64,000 nucleotides of DNA from Micrasema longulum (taxonomy: Eukaryota > Arthropoda > Insecta > Trichoptera > Brachycentridae). Position numbers and translations under genes: made by a program. The first letter of the stretch is position 1. Each line of letters begins with the position of its first letter. Under the pieces are notes generated by a model that was given only the letters and a program-made list of their open reading frames with translations, was not told the origin of the DNA and made no database searches. This document shows positions 54,766 to 64,000 of this stretch, one piece after another. The stretch spans positions 1-64,000 of the forward strand of contig JAGVSM010003672.1 in the NCBI GenBank assembly GCA_022494885.1, given 5' to 3'.

Positions 54766-54845
54766 TCCCCTTCTTTCCTTCCAATTCACCCACCTCTTTT
54801 CATATTATAGTGTAGATTTTTAGTGAATTTTTATATTTAAGATAT
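54766..54845 (+). mobile_element. LINE-Z 3' region, left piece
   Basis: CCCCTTCTTTCCTTCC, CACCTCTTTTCATATTATAG and TGTAGATTTTTAGTG align with 42150-42215 of the LINE-Z copy. The rest of the tail is at 55615-55755, so LINE-Y is inserted between. Confidence 0.6.
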
Positions 54846-54849
54846 ATAA

Positions 54850-55597
54850 ATGTAAAATCGAATGTTAAGGATCTGGGCGTAAGATTTGTAAGCACTCTGA
54901 CATTTCATGAACACATAGAGACAATCAGTGGTGATGCATTGAAGATGTTAGGATTCGTTCTGCGTACTGCCAGGGTTTTCGAAAATACCCGCGTACTGAG
55001 AACTCTTTACAACTCCTTGGTGCGAAGTAGACTCGAGAGTGGCTCGATGATTTGGGGGCCACATGAACTGAAGTTCTCTCTTATGACAGAGAAAATCCAA
55101 AGAAGTTTCTTAGATATCTCTACATGAGAGAGTGCGGGTATTATCCTCGGCTCTACCCGACCGAGTTTCTCCAGGGTATGCTTGGCTACAACAGTTTAGA
55201 GACTAGAAGGAATGTGTATTTGACCACACATTTTTATCGATTGCTGCGCGGTATGATCGATAATTCTGAAATTATGATGAGCATTGGTTTGTATGTTCCT
55301 GATAATTACCTAAGACAGCGTCAGCATAGATTGTTTCATATTCCGATATTCAGGACCAACCTGCCTATGGTTATGCCTGTTGGAAGGGCTACCGTTATGC
55401 TGAACAACATCGCTCTGGATATTGATCTGTTCCATGTATCCGAAGGGGTTTTCCGGAGCAGGATTCTTCGACTACTTTGAAATGAGTCTCTTTCGTGTAT
55501 TTTTTTTTCTTTTTTATAATATGTACGTATTGAATATATTTTTGTAATGTATATGTTATATTTAAAATAAATAAATTGAAATTGAAATTGAAAATCT
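54850..55597 (+). pseudogene. LINE-Y C-terminal third with 3' end
   Basis: The plus strand reads VKDLGVRFVSTLTFHEHIET, then RVLRTLYNSLVRSRLESGSM-IWGP, EKIQRSFL, then (one-base frame change at about 55105-55124) YLYMRECGYYPRLYPTEFLQ, GMLGYNSLETRRNVYLTTHF, DNYLRQRQHRLFHIPIFRTN and a last helix to TGA at 55478. KDLGV-F marks the block after the catalytic site, and LYNSLVRSRLE-GS-IW the thumb of Jockey-like reverse transcriptases. This is the best-preserved coding remnant of the window, with a single frameshift. The 3' untranslated region ends with repeated TTGAAA units (55573-55592). It lies inside a LINE-Z tail. Confidence 0.85.
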
Positions 55598-55614
55598 GAA
55601 ATACTACCATATAT

Positions 55615-55755
55615 GTACCTACTATTTATTTTCTCAAACTGAACAGTTTGGGTAGGTAGGAAGAAAATGCCTTAAGGCAATATGCCCGCCCTTTTATGTG
55701 TATAAAATTTAAATGGATATAAAGTGTTCAGTAAATAATAAATAAATAAAATGAC
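55615..55755 (+). mobile_element. LINE-Z 3' end, right piece
   Basis: CTCAAACTGAACAGTTTGGG, TAGGTAGGAAG, the CCTTAAGGCAATATGCCCGC box and a (TAAA)n end match 42280-42400. Confidence 0.8.
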
Positions 55756-55759
55756 GATA

Positions 55760-56250
55760 GTGATGAAATGTTTATTTTTCAATAGTTTGCATCTGTTGGT
55801 ACCTACATACGTTTATATCTCTGTTTGGAGTTTTTATTATTTTTTCTGCTCCCTCTTTCGAACATTTTGTTTGACAACATACTCAGACCGCAAAAGCCTT
55901 TGAAATCATGTGCAACCATCTACATAACGTGTAAGTACAAGCTTTAGCGAAACCACCAGTCTGCTATGGTACCCAATTCCCATATATTCACGGGTAAAAA
56001 CCTCTTCGCTTTCAACGGTGGACGAGCAAAGGTATACTTGTACTATGTATATGAACTATGTATTCAGATCCTGTCAGAGAAAATGAAAAAATCCAACGTT
56101 CCTGAATTTTCTAGCTATTTAAACCATGAAAATCCCTTACTTTTATTTCAAAATAAAATCATCATCATTCCCATTTTCAAACTTAATGGTGCATATGGCA
56201 CTGCATGAGTATATCAAACATAGTATATAATAACTTTTTTAAGCATAAAG
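55760..56250. other. No gene recognised
   Basis: An 80-codon plus-strand open frame (55966-56208) has no recognisable motif. Confidence 0.35.
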
Positions 56251-56254
56251 GTTA

Positions 56255-56385
56255 GAAGATCAGTCCAGCAACTATGGAATATTGCTGTGTAGACACTTTT
56301 TAAAATAAACATGTTTCATTCGAGTCGGAATTTTAACCATGACATCGTGCATGGTAGGTAGATCGACTTATCTGCATTGTATTCG
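56255..56385 (-). mobile_element. Degenerate SINE-A, minus strand
   Basis: CAACTATGGAATATTGCTGT and TTTTAAAATAAACATGTTTC align with the SINE-A tail at 12428-12475; the tRNA-like head is decayed (CGAGTCGGAATTTTAACC). Confidence 0.55.
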
Positions 56386-56479
56386 TCATTCGTAAATTAA
56401 ATAGAATAAGAAATTATTATTTCATTTTGTGTCCGAGCTTTAATTTTCTTTAGTTGTATTTTATTTCAATTGTACCTGT

Positions 56480-56720
56480 ATGTATTATAAATTTATTTAT
56501 TAATTTTATTTTATTTTATTTGGGAAATCAACAGTTCTACATACATATTTAGTAAACAAACAGATATAGTGTATAAACTCAGAACTAATAACAGATTTCC
56601 ACATAGTATATACATATCAAATAAATAAATATAAATGTATTTACCGTTGTTAAATAAACCAAATAAGTCCATAAATAAATATAATATTGATTTGAAAGTA
56701 TATTGTAAATCAGTCATTTA
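56480..56720 (-). mobile_element. Probable LINE 3' tail, minus strand
   Basis: An AATAAAATAAAATAAAATTA end on the minus strand preceded by TGTAGAACTGTTGATTTCCC has the look of a LINE 3' end, but no coding part or second copy is present. Confidence 0.35.
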
Positions 56721-56724
56721 CATA

Positions 56725-58008
56725 AATAAAAATAATTAAAATTTGCTACATTTTATAAAGCCAATACACGAGTACCTATTGCATAATTCAAAATTTGATT
56801 TTTACGCTCAGAAAAATAACTATCTTGTTTGTAAAAAAGCCTAGGTAGATTGTTATCTTGATTAATAAGATAATTAATTTAAAAGAATAAAAGTATGGTA
56901 AGTAGTAAAATGATCCCCGATTACTTACAACTATATGGGAAGATTGAAATTTCCGTACGAAAAATTGTATATTTGTATATTTTTTTCCGAAACATGATCA
57001 GAAGATACGTTTATTTTTTGTGCAAATACACACATTTTCTATTGAATTACTTTACTGATTCCATTAGATAAAATATAACATGTAATATACTTATACAATA
57101 ATTCATAAATCAATTAAATGCTATTGAGAACGAACCGGAAATAATAATATGTATATAAGTCAAGTGGCCCAAGAACACATGAAATACTTACTCGTGCCAT
57201 TTGATATATCATAATACTTAAGGAAGCTCTTGAAATCTTACGAATATAAACACAGTTACTCTTTTTGAAAAAAGACTAGAATAAAACATATGCAGGCGCA
57301 AGAGGAAACTTAATTTCAAACATTGTTTACGAAATATTACTGTATTCTCTAGGTATAACGCAATGAACACGGAAATGATATATTTAATTATTATTATATT
57401 CGATGCAGGCTCTATCATTGTCCACAATGGTGACACGTATACAAAAGGTCAATTATTAAAATGTTTTTTTCAAATTTAAGCTTTCAATTTTTTATGCCGC
57501 GCTCAATTACTGCCTCGGAATTCGACGCCGGTAATATCAGAGATAGTAATATTAAACTACGATGTCAAAAAGCTAGAAATATTTTCACATTTTAAATTGA
57601 ATATACTAACTTCTCCTCATAAATTTTAACGATGGGGAGGGGGGGTTTGCTATATTAATAAAAGTAAGGATTACCTAATAAAGTAGAATCTTCGTTTGAA
57701 ACTTGAAACCAAACAACTTAGTATAACGAGTGTTGAAAACGAAAATTCTTTCCTGAAATTAGGCCGAAATTTCTGAATGTCCGAAACTTGCATCCCCGAG
57801 GCCAGGAATGCCGATAAAATAAAGCCCGTATGGCCGATTAAATGAGGTCTAAAGGGCAAAATTTTCCTGCATATAACAATCGGTGATAATTAAAAATGAG
57901 AAAACAAGAAATGAAAACATGGTCAAAATATTGATTCTGCTTTTTAAGTTTTTACAGTAAAGAAGTAGGTAAATAGAAGTGAAAGAAAGATTAGATGAAA
58001 GAAAGATT
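56725..58008. other. No feature recognised
   Basis: AT-rich DNA. A GGGGAGGGGGGG run lies at 57633-57645. Confidence 0.4.
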
Positions 58009-58011
58009 AGA

Positions 58012-58075
58012 CATATATTACAATAGAGATGGAGAATGCTTTTGAGAAGGGAATATGAAAGACTTGACCTGTGTT
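58012..58075 (+). repeat. Repeat C fragment
   Basis: TATTACAATAGAGATGGAGA and GGGAATATGAAAGACTTGACC match repeat C in reverse of the 43006 copy. Confidence 0.5.
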
Positions 58076-58109
58076 TTTTTAATAAGTATTTTCGTTTTTT
58101 TAATTATTT

Positions 58110-58147
58110 AAATCTTAAAGTAGGGCACACATATCATACATATTGTT
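58110..58147 (-). mobile_element. LINE-X tail fragment
   Basis: ATTTAAATCTTAAAGTAGGG and CACACATATCATACATATTG are identical to 5911-5950. Confidence 0.75.
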
Positions 58148-58149
58148 TT

Positions 58150-60175
58150 TACGATTCATTCATGTATTTAATTTTCTTTTGTCCGTAAATAACCTTGTTG
58201 AAAAATGGGAAACAAGTTGTGATAGAGCGGGATTCGTTGAAACTTCGCTCGTTGATTTAGTGTTGAGATCTTCCATTTCTAACAGCTATGAATAAATTGA
58301 GTATATTCGTCTATTTATAAGTAGATAGATCCTGCAAAATATGGGCTGACAAAGCTCTTTTATTCACAGTGACAATAATTAATGTGTTTGTTTGATTAAT
58401 TACGTAATTCGAGAACCTTCTCGTGGAGGCTGTGTGTAGTGGAGGCTCCGATACCCATCCGACATCTGATTATAGCATTTACACAACATCTCCCTATCGG
58501 GACACAATGTTAATTCCGGTTAATTCCAACACATGTCACGCTTGTCGCTCGATATGAAGATCGGAAGATTACCGCTTAAGAGGTACTTGACATTTGCTCG
58601 AAAATATTATATTTAGCGATTTCGGATGCTGAGTATATAGGGGTTTAATGAAAATCTTCTTTCACTCGCTTTTCAACAAGCTTTTCCTCCCCAATTCGGG
58701 TTTCTTCTGTGCTTAAATTATTTAACCGCAATGAAAGCAAACGAAAATCTCAAAAAATACATAAATATGTTTTTATGATTACATGGTATTTTAAAAGAAT
58801 ATATTTTATTTCATTCACGTCACGTTGCGTCAGTCGAAATTTGAAATGAAAAATAATATCAAATTTTGAGAGTTCAAAATAATTTGAATGTTTATTTTTT
58901 GTTAATATTTGCAATAATTGTATGTACATAGGGTGAAAATTAAAATGCATTTATTAAGACTAGTCTGATAAAAAGTAAAGAAATCATACGATTTTGCCAT
59001 TTTAAAACGCAGTTCTTTAAAAAAAAGTCTATAAATATTACATAAAAATAATAATTTTCTATGTTGTTTCTGATAAAAAAACATGTTTACAAGCTGTATA
59101 TAAATAAAATATAATTACTTTTATATTTCGTTTGAAATTTAGACTAAACTCGGGTAAATTTGTATTCATATAAATACAATGTATTGAAGTAATATTTGTT
59201 TTAATAATTTAAGGATAATAATATATTGTACAGGAAAGTTAGAAACAACTTCTCTTTTGGTTTTTAAAAAGAAATACAAGCATTTAAATCTACACAAATT
59301 TTATGGTATTATTCTTAAATTATAATTAAATCATAGCTTTATAAATCGTTAAAAGAAATACACATTTTGTAATACTTTTTAAGGATAATACACTATTTAT
59401 AATAAATGTTACAATTACCTTAACTTTGCATAAGACTGGAGGGTAACCACAAAGTAATAACTTTCAATTTGAAATAAAATTATCACTTAAAGCACCCCAT
59501 AAATCTTAAGGGTTATCTATCACCCGCCATGCATTTGTCAAGTCAAATAATAATAATTGCACTGGAGGGTAGTAAACTTGATAGGGATATCCCCTAAAAC
59601 TCAGACCCCTGTTTTCAATGGTTTTGATAAAACTTTTTAGTTTAAAAGTTACAACATTTGATTAAAGAAGCCACAAAACATTTTATTTTTCATTGTCAAA
59701 AAACACATGGGTCATTCTCTCCAAAATGAATCACTTGCATTCCCTACAAGAGATTTTATAGGTTTTCTAAATTATTTGCAGTTTTAAATTTTTACAATGA
59801 AGTTTGTACCCAGGAGCTTCGCTTAAATTTTATATAAAAAAATCTATTCTATTACATTAAAAAAATACACATAAAACACTCAAAACGTCATGGCTTCACC
59901 TTTGCTCAGTAGAGGATTGACATATTTAAAGACATTTACTGACTAAAACAATAACTATATTGATTTTACTGATAACAAAACAAAAACGCATTGGTTTACT
60001 TTAAAAATATGTACACTTAAATATGTCAATTTCATATTTTATTTTAAAAAAATCAATGTTTCCCTCCTTAATTACCATATTCCCCCACTCACTCCAAAAA
60101 TATCTAATATCTACTACCAGAGAGTATTATTACGCGCCATGACACTGACTCGATTCAGAGCACCAATTTTGAATG
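58150..60175. other. No gene recognised
   Basis: AT-rich DNA. A TACCCAGGAGCTTCGCTTAAA segment near 59808 looks like a piece of a repeat but has no second copy here. Confidence 0.4.
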
Positions 60176-60177
60176 CC

Positions 60178-60815
60178 TTCTTCTTCTTCTTTTATTGGCT
60201 CTTTCACCTCATTACTGGGGTGTTCTAGCCAGGGTCGAGTTTTTGATAAATTTACACATGTGTTAGTTACATATATAAGTTAGTTTGTTAGAATTTAATA
60301 TAAAGCACACTATAAATATCGAGATAAAACATATTTACAACTTGATATCACCTATAACTAGATATTTACATAAAATTTTGAATACATTTTTATTGGGTGG
60401 AGACAGGAGAGTAAAAATGCGAATAGGGAATGGGACGTTGATATCGGAAAAGTCGGATAGGAACTCAGGATAACAATCTTTTATGGGGCATCCAAAATGA
60501 ACATGGTTTAAATCTTCCTCGTCAAGCTGACATTCGCACATTGCAGAGTCCCGGACATGGATTCTGAATAGGTGAGAACCATAACTGCAGGACCCTGTGT
60601 GCATTCTGCTAATGGAAGACGTCTCAAACTTGTTCAAAATCACTTTGGAAAACCAAAGCTTTTCCGTTACATTTGTTTTCAGCTGGAAAAGATGTCTTCC
60701 CCTAGCTTGAGAGGAGGCTATCCAATATTCTTGTCCAGTGTTTTGAATGCCTTGTTGTGTAGTGTAAAGATCGGTGATCTCTGCGTGTGTAATAATTTAT
60801 TGAAAAATTAAGGGT
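60178..60815 (-). pseudogene. R1/Jockey-like LINE C-terminus and 3' end
   Basis: On the minus strand the frame reads HAEITDLYTTQQGIQNTGQE and YWIASSQARGRHLFQLKTNV, then TEKLWFSKVILNKFETSSIS, RMHTGSCSYGSHLFRIHVRD, CECQLDEEDLNHVHFGCPI and a last helix to a stop near 60335. The R-x-G-C-x-SHLFRI helix followed by a C-x-C-x9-H-x4-C motif is the conserved end of R1/Jockey-group ORF2. The frame is open for about 150 codons with a stop upstream near 60800. The 3' untranslated region runs to a GAAGAAGAAGAA end (60178). The reverse transcriptase itself is missing. Confidence 0.8.
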
Positions 60816-60819
60816 TTGC

Positions 60820-61305
60820 ACTAGGTGTATAGTAAACGATAGCAATAGTGAAGATTCTTTGTTACGATTTTTCAAAGGATTTTCTTGTCAGGTTATTTTT
60901 TTAAATTGAAACAAAGATACAGTAAAAATATTCAACGGTTTTTTTTTCGGCATCCGGAGTTAACATTTATACAAAGAAATCATCATTGTTATTTTTTGGT
61001 ATATTTTTATACGGTACTGCGTAGGACGTATCCACTGTGTAAAAATAGGTTCCAACGAATGCTATAAATAATTATTATGTGAGCTAACATTGTAGGTTGA
61101 TTGAGTGGAGGCGTATATAATAAAAATAAATAAATAAAAAAAACATTGTAGGTATGGGGAACAGTTGCATCATATTATAATTTATTGCAATCAGAAAATT
61201 GTCACAATGCCGAACGCAGTTTATCATTCTGACAGTTTTTATGAAATAATCATTTTCTTTAGTACCAAACTAACGAATTTCTACTTAGCATAATATTCAT
61301 ATTTT
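60820..61305. other. No feature recognised
   Basis: Nothing supportable. Confidence 0.4.
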
Positions 61306-61310
61306 TTATT

Positions 61311-61463
61311 CAGCCTGGTGGTGTAGTGGTCAACGTGTTTACCTACTTTGCAAGAGGTCTCGGGTTCGATTCCCGACATGGTTGACATGAAACATTATTT
61401 AAAACTGAGTTTTTACACTAGAATATTTTCATAGCCCTTGGACATCATCATCATCATCATCAT
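61311..61463 (+). mobile_element. SINE-A plus (CAT)n microsatellite
   Basis: The tRNA-like head has A-box-like TGGTGTAGTGGTC (61318-61330) and a perfect B box GGGTTCGATTCCC (61362-61374). The family tail includes TTTAAAACTGAGTTTTTACA and GAATATTTTCATAGCCC. A (CAT)n run follows at 61443-61463. This is the best-preserved SINE-A head in the window. Confidence 0.8.
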
Positions 61464-61464
61464 C

Positions 61465-61850
61465 TGAAGCGTAAGACTGTTCATCTTACATCTTACCTTC
61501 ATGTAATAAAAATGATCAAAATACGCAGCGATTGGTGTACCAATGCAGGGACCTATGCACCATAAGGTGCGGAAAGGGAATGATGTTGATGTTGATGGTG
61601 ATGATAATTTTTATTTTTGTACGACCGTATGTTACCTAAAGAATAAATATTTTTAAAAACTTTTAAAATTGCAAAAAATACGTAATTAAAGTTTGTAAAT
61701 TTGGTTTTACCCCAAATTTAGAAGTTAGTTATAAATGTACTTTTTCACAACCTCAAAAAAAGTTTCTTCAGAAGGTGTTCTAGAAGAAGATCATAAAGGA
61801 AAACACATTTTAAAGAATCCGGTTTCTCAAACAATCAAACATGATGCTCA
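61465..61850. other. No gene; GATGTT-rich run
   Basis: Imperfect GATGTT/GATGAT units at 61581-61607; a (CAT)n run also lies at 63530-63548. Nothing else. Confidence 0.4.
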
Positions 61851-61854
61851 AAAA

Positions 61855-62170
61855 CATATTGATTCGTTTATTTATTAAATTTACACTTTAAATGCATATA
61901 CAATTTATATACATATGTATAAGAACGGGCATATTGCCATAAGACAATTTCTTCCTACCAACCCAAACCGTTAAGTTTGAGAAAACTACAAGAAGGTACA
62001 TGGACATATTTAACAAGAATCTTATGATTTTGTTTAAAAATTTAAAACAAAAATTATCTGAAAAATTTACACTTATAATTTTATACCAAAATTAAATAAT
62101 ACTATGAACAGAGGAGAGGAGAGGTAATAGGATGAAAAGGAGAAGGAGAGATAATCCAATCAATCCAGAA
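61855..62170 (-). mobile_element. LINE-Z 3' end, minus strand
   Basis: On the minus strand: C- and T-rich stretch (CTCCTCTCCTCTG), AT-rich part, CTCAAACTTAACGG, GGTTGGTAGGAAG, CTTATGGCAATATGCCCG and an AATAAATAAA end. Parallel to 42100-42400 and 3179-3420. Confidence 0.75.
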
Positions 62171-62174
62171 TTTT

Positions 62175-62755
62175 GATTTGTTTCTACAGAATTCCCAAAG
62201 GTTTTAGTGTAGAGAAAGAGATAAAAGTGTCCAAAAGAGAAACATGTCAAATGTTTCCCTATTGAACTAACAATATGCTGATTTAATGATAATTCCACAA
62301 GGAATTATCGGATTTTAGTCCAAAAATAAGGCAAATTTGACTTATTTCTTTATTGAAATGTGGAAAGGGAGTGTTTCTTTACCATCTAGCCCAAATTACC
62401 CAAACATTTAAAATCATTTCCCTACAGAACTAGGGCATCGATATGGTATCCATCCAAAAATAATCTCATAAACAATAGAGTTAGGATTCCTTGTAAAAAA
62501 TAGTAATAGTCAAGCATACATTACATTCCTATTTTTTCTAACATGTTTTAAGGTCGTGCACATTGCACATCATGGGATACGATATTCGTGCTTAAGTATT
62601 TTCTGAAATAACAATACCCATTGTCTCATTAGATTTATAAATATTCGAAATAATAAATAATTGGCTGTGCTAATAACTGTCATCGTTTACATTGCATAAT
62701 ATTCAAAGGGGGATAATAGTCGGGACTTTTATGGGAACCCTAATATCCATCACCC
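62175..62755. other. No feature recognised
   Basis: Nothing supportable. Confidence 0.4.
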
Positions 62756-62764
62756 ATCACACAA

Positions 62765-63115
62765 ATGGTTCACAAGGTAGGACCCGAATCCCTAATTGAT
62801 GCAATAAAATATGCAATGAATGTCTGTAATTTGTTTTGTGTAATGACAACCGAACTAATGATGTGTAAAGGTTTTTTCTTAGAACATATTTGTTACTCAG
62901 ACGAAGGGGCAATCGATACCGCCACGAGTCGAAAATTGTCTTGTGAAAAATATAAAAATATCGAATTACAAAAAAAAACACATTGTACTTTTCATCGATT
63001 CGGGGTTGATTTAGAGTTTGAAGAAATGGCATTTAAAAGTAATTTATGTGGGTACATATTTAGAAAAAATGCAAAAGTTTACTCTTATTCAACTTATGCA
63101 CTAAGGATAAGTTAA
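62765..63115 (+). other. Unassigned 116-codon open frame
   Basis: The longest plus-strand frame of the right end: DAIKYAMNVCNLFCVMTTEL, MMCKGFFLEHICYSDEGAID, THCTFHRFGVDLEFEEMAF. Six Cys residues are spread through it, but there is no repeat, signal peptide or domain that I recognise. A 91-codon frame overlaps on the other strand. Chance is possible. Confidence 0.2.
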
Positions 63116-63235
63116 TAAGAAACTTCAGCCCAACGGGAAATTTGATACAATAAATGTTTTCTTGCGCCTGGTAAAAATTGGAGCATTCAATTGTACGGCA
63201 AAGTTTCCTTAAATGTGAGATTTAAAAAAAAAAAC

Positions 63236-63330
63236 AAAACAAACTACTTTGAACGACGTCACTGGTTCATACGAATCAATCAATGATAAGAAAGTTATGG
63301 AAGGTTTCCGGTTTGCTTGCCGTCAATAGA
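63236..63330 (+). repeat. Dispersed repeat D, copy 2
   Basis: Matches 40490-40590: GACGTCACTGGTTCATACGA, ATCAATCAATGATA and GGTTTCCGGTTTGC. Confidence 0.5.
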
Positions 63331-63334
63331 TTAA

Positions 63335-64000
63335 TGGCAGAACTGAACGAGAATAAGCGGAAGAGAACCTCTAACGTCACACGCGGAGTTATTTCAGAAA
63401 CACAACACAAAATCATAGCGCTGATAATACGATACATAAAAATTGTAAAAAAAAATCCTTGGCTTAGTTTAACAGTCTATTAACAAAAAAATAATTTTAA
63501 AAAACCACCGAACTTCCTCATTAGGCGAAGTCATCATCATCATCATCGTCATTCCCTTTCACCACAAATAGGTAAATACATTGTATTTTATATAAAAAAC
63601 ATGCATTTTATGGTAATTACAGCAAGCTTTTTTTTATTCATTCTTAAAATATAATTTTCACATGAGTGTGGACAATAGCCGATTTCATACGATCCGATCG
63701 CAAAAATCTACAAGGCAAGATAAAATGAACGTAGTTATGCAGAAAGCAGCCAGTTCACAATATTGAAAATAATTGATATTGGTGTTATCGGGTGCAGTAA
63801 AGTCAATTTTCTGTTCTGCTTAAAACCGCCAAACCGCTTTCAGACTAAAAACTGAAATAATCACCTTCTGAAAATAGTGTCGATCACAAAACCGGAATTT
63901 CTCAATTTGCAGAAAACACCCACAGGACTAGAAAAATCTTACGGAACTTGAAATTTCATTAACACTGTTCAAATACATAATGAGATTCCTCAAAATAATT
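63335..64000. other. No gene recognised
   Basis: Nothing supportable apart from the (CAT)n run at 63530-63548. Confidence 0.4.

Noticed and set aside
63283..63483. 66-codon open frame
   Set aside because: Its first third is dispersed repeat D (also at 40490), where the frame is not kept.

Overview
The window looks like a non-coding, repeat-packed stretch of an insect nuclear genome. It is about two-thirds A+T, has no operon-like or densely coding stretches, and I found no intact host gene. The mobile elements are insect-type: RTE, R1/Jockey-like and other non-LTR retrotransposon (LINE) 3' ends, many with short (TAAA)n tails; tRNA-derived SINEs; foldback and TIR elements; and short repeats carrying hammerhead-ribozyme motifs. 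The RTE C-terminal proteins resemble those I know from moths and butterflies, so Lepidoptera is favoured but not proven. The stretch is either intergenic or inside very large introns.

Layout. 1-9 kb: AT-rich DNA, a LINE tail (819), a possible tiny two-exon unit (2375), a LINE-Z tail (3179), a TTAA-flanked foldback MITE (4452), and a broken LINE-X (5911-7011) beside an RTE remnant (7085). 9-14 kb: an RNase H-type LINE remnant (9315) and a ~1 kb imperfect inverted repeat (10911-14084). Its arms share a 51-codon reading frame that differs almost only at synonymous sites, and its left arm is split by a foldback element. 15-22 kb: several LINE 3' ends and a repeat with a well-formed hammerhead motif (17099-17159, minus). 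22-27.6 kb: an RTE remnant split by other LINEs, then a visually identical 1,996-bp tandem duplication (23148-25143 and 25144-27139). 28.4-29.3 kb: a second copy of the hammerhead-bearing repeat, interrupted by a LINE and by a 355-bp TA-flanked MITE. 30-36 kb: mostly featureless, with a 227-bp near-perfect hairpin (33791-34017). 37-43 kb: LINE, RTE and possible gag pieces, a SINE, and the best copy of an unclassified interspersed repeat (repeat C). 45-49 kb: LINE-X, a TIR element, a hAT-like non-autonomous element, a SINE and a GC-rich hairpin. 50-56 kb: a local G-rich island with a G-quadruplex motif, a SINE, a second type of hammerhead-bearing repeat (52167), the second TA-flanked MITE, and a LINE nested inside another LINE tail. 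56-64 kb: sparse, with a LINE C-terminus (60178), a SINE (61311) and a LINE-Z tail (61855).

All retroelement copies seen are 5'-truncated and broken by stops or frameshifts, so nothing here appears autonomously mobile. The most notable signals are the hammerhead motifs, the synonymous-biased divergence of the short reading frame in the 11-14 kb inverted repeat, the exact tandem duplication, and several long hairpins that could give double-stranded RNA if transcribed. Family letters (LINE-X, LINE-Z, repeat C, element A and so on) are labels used only here. Boundaries of repeats were set by eye from copy-to-copy comparison and are approximate unless a target-site duplication is stated.
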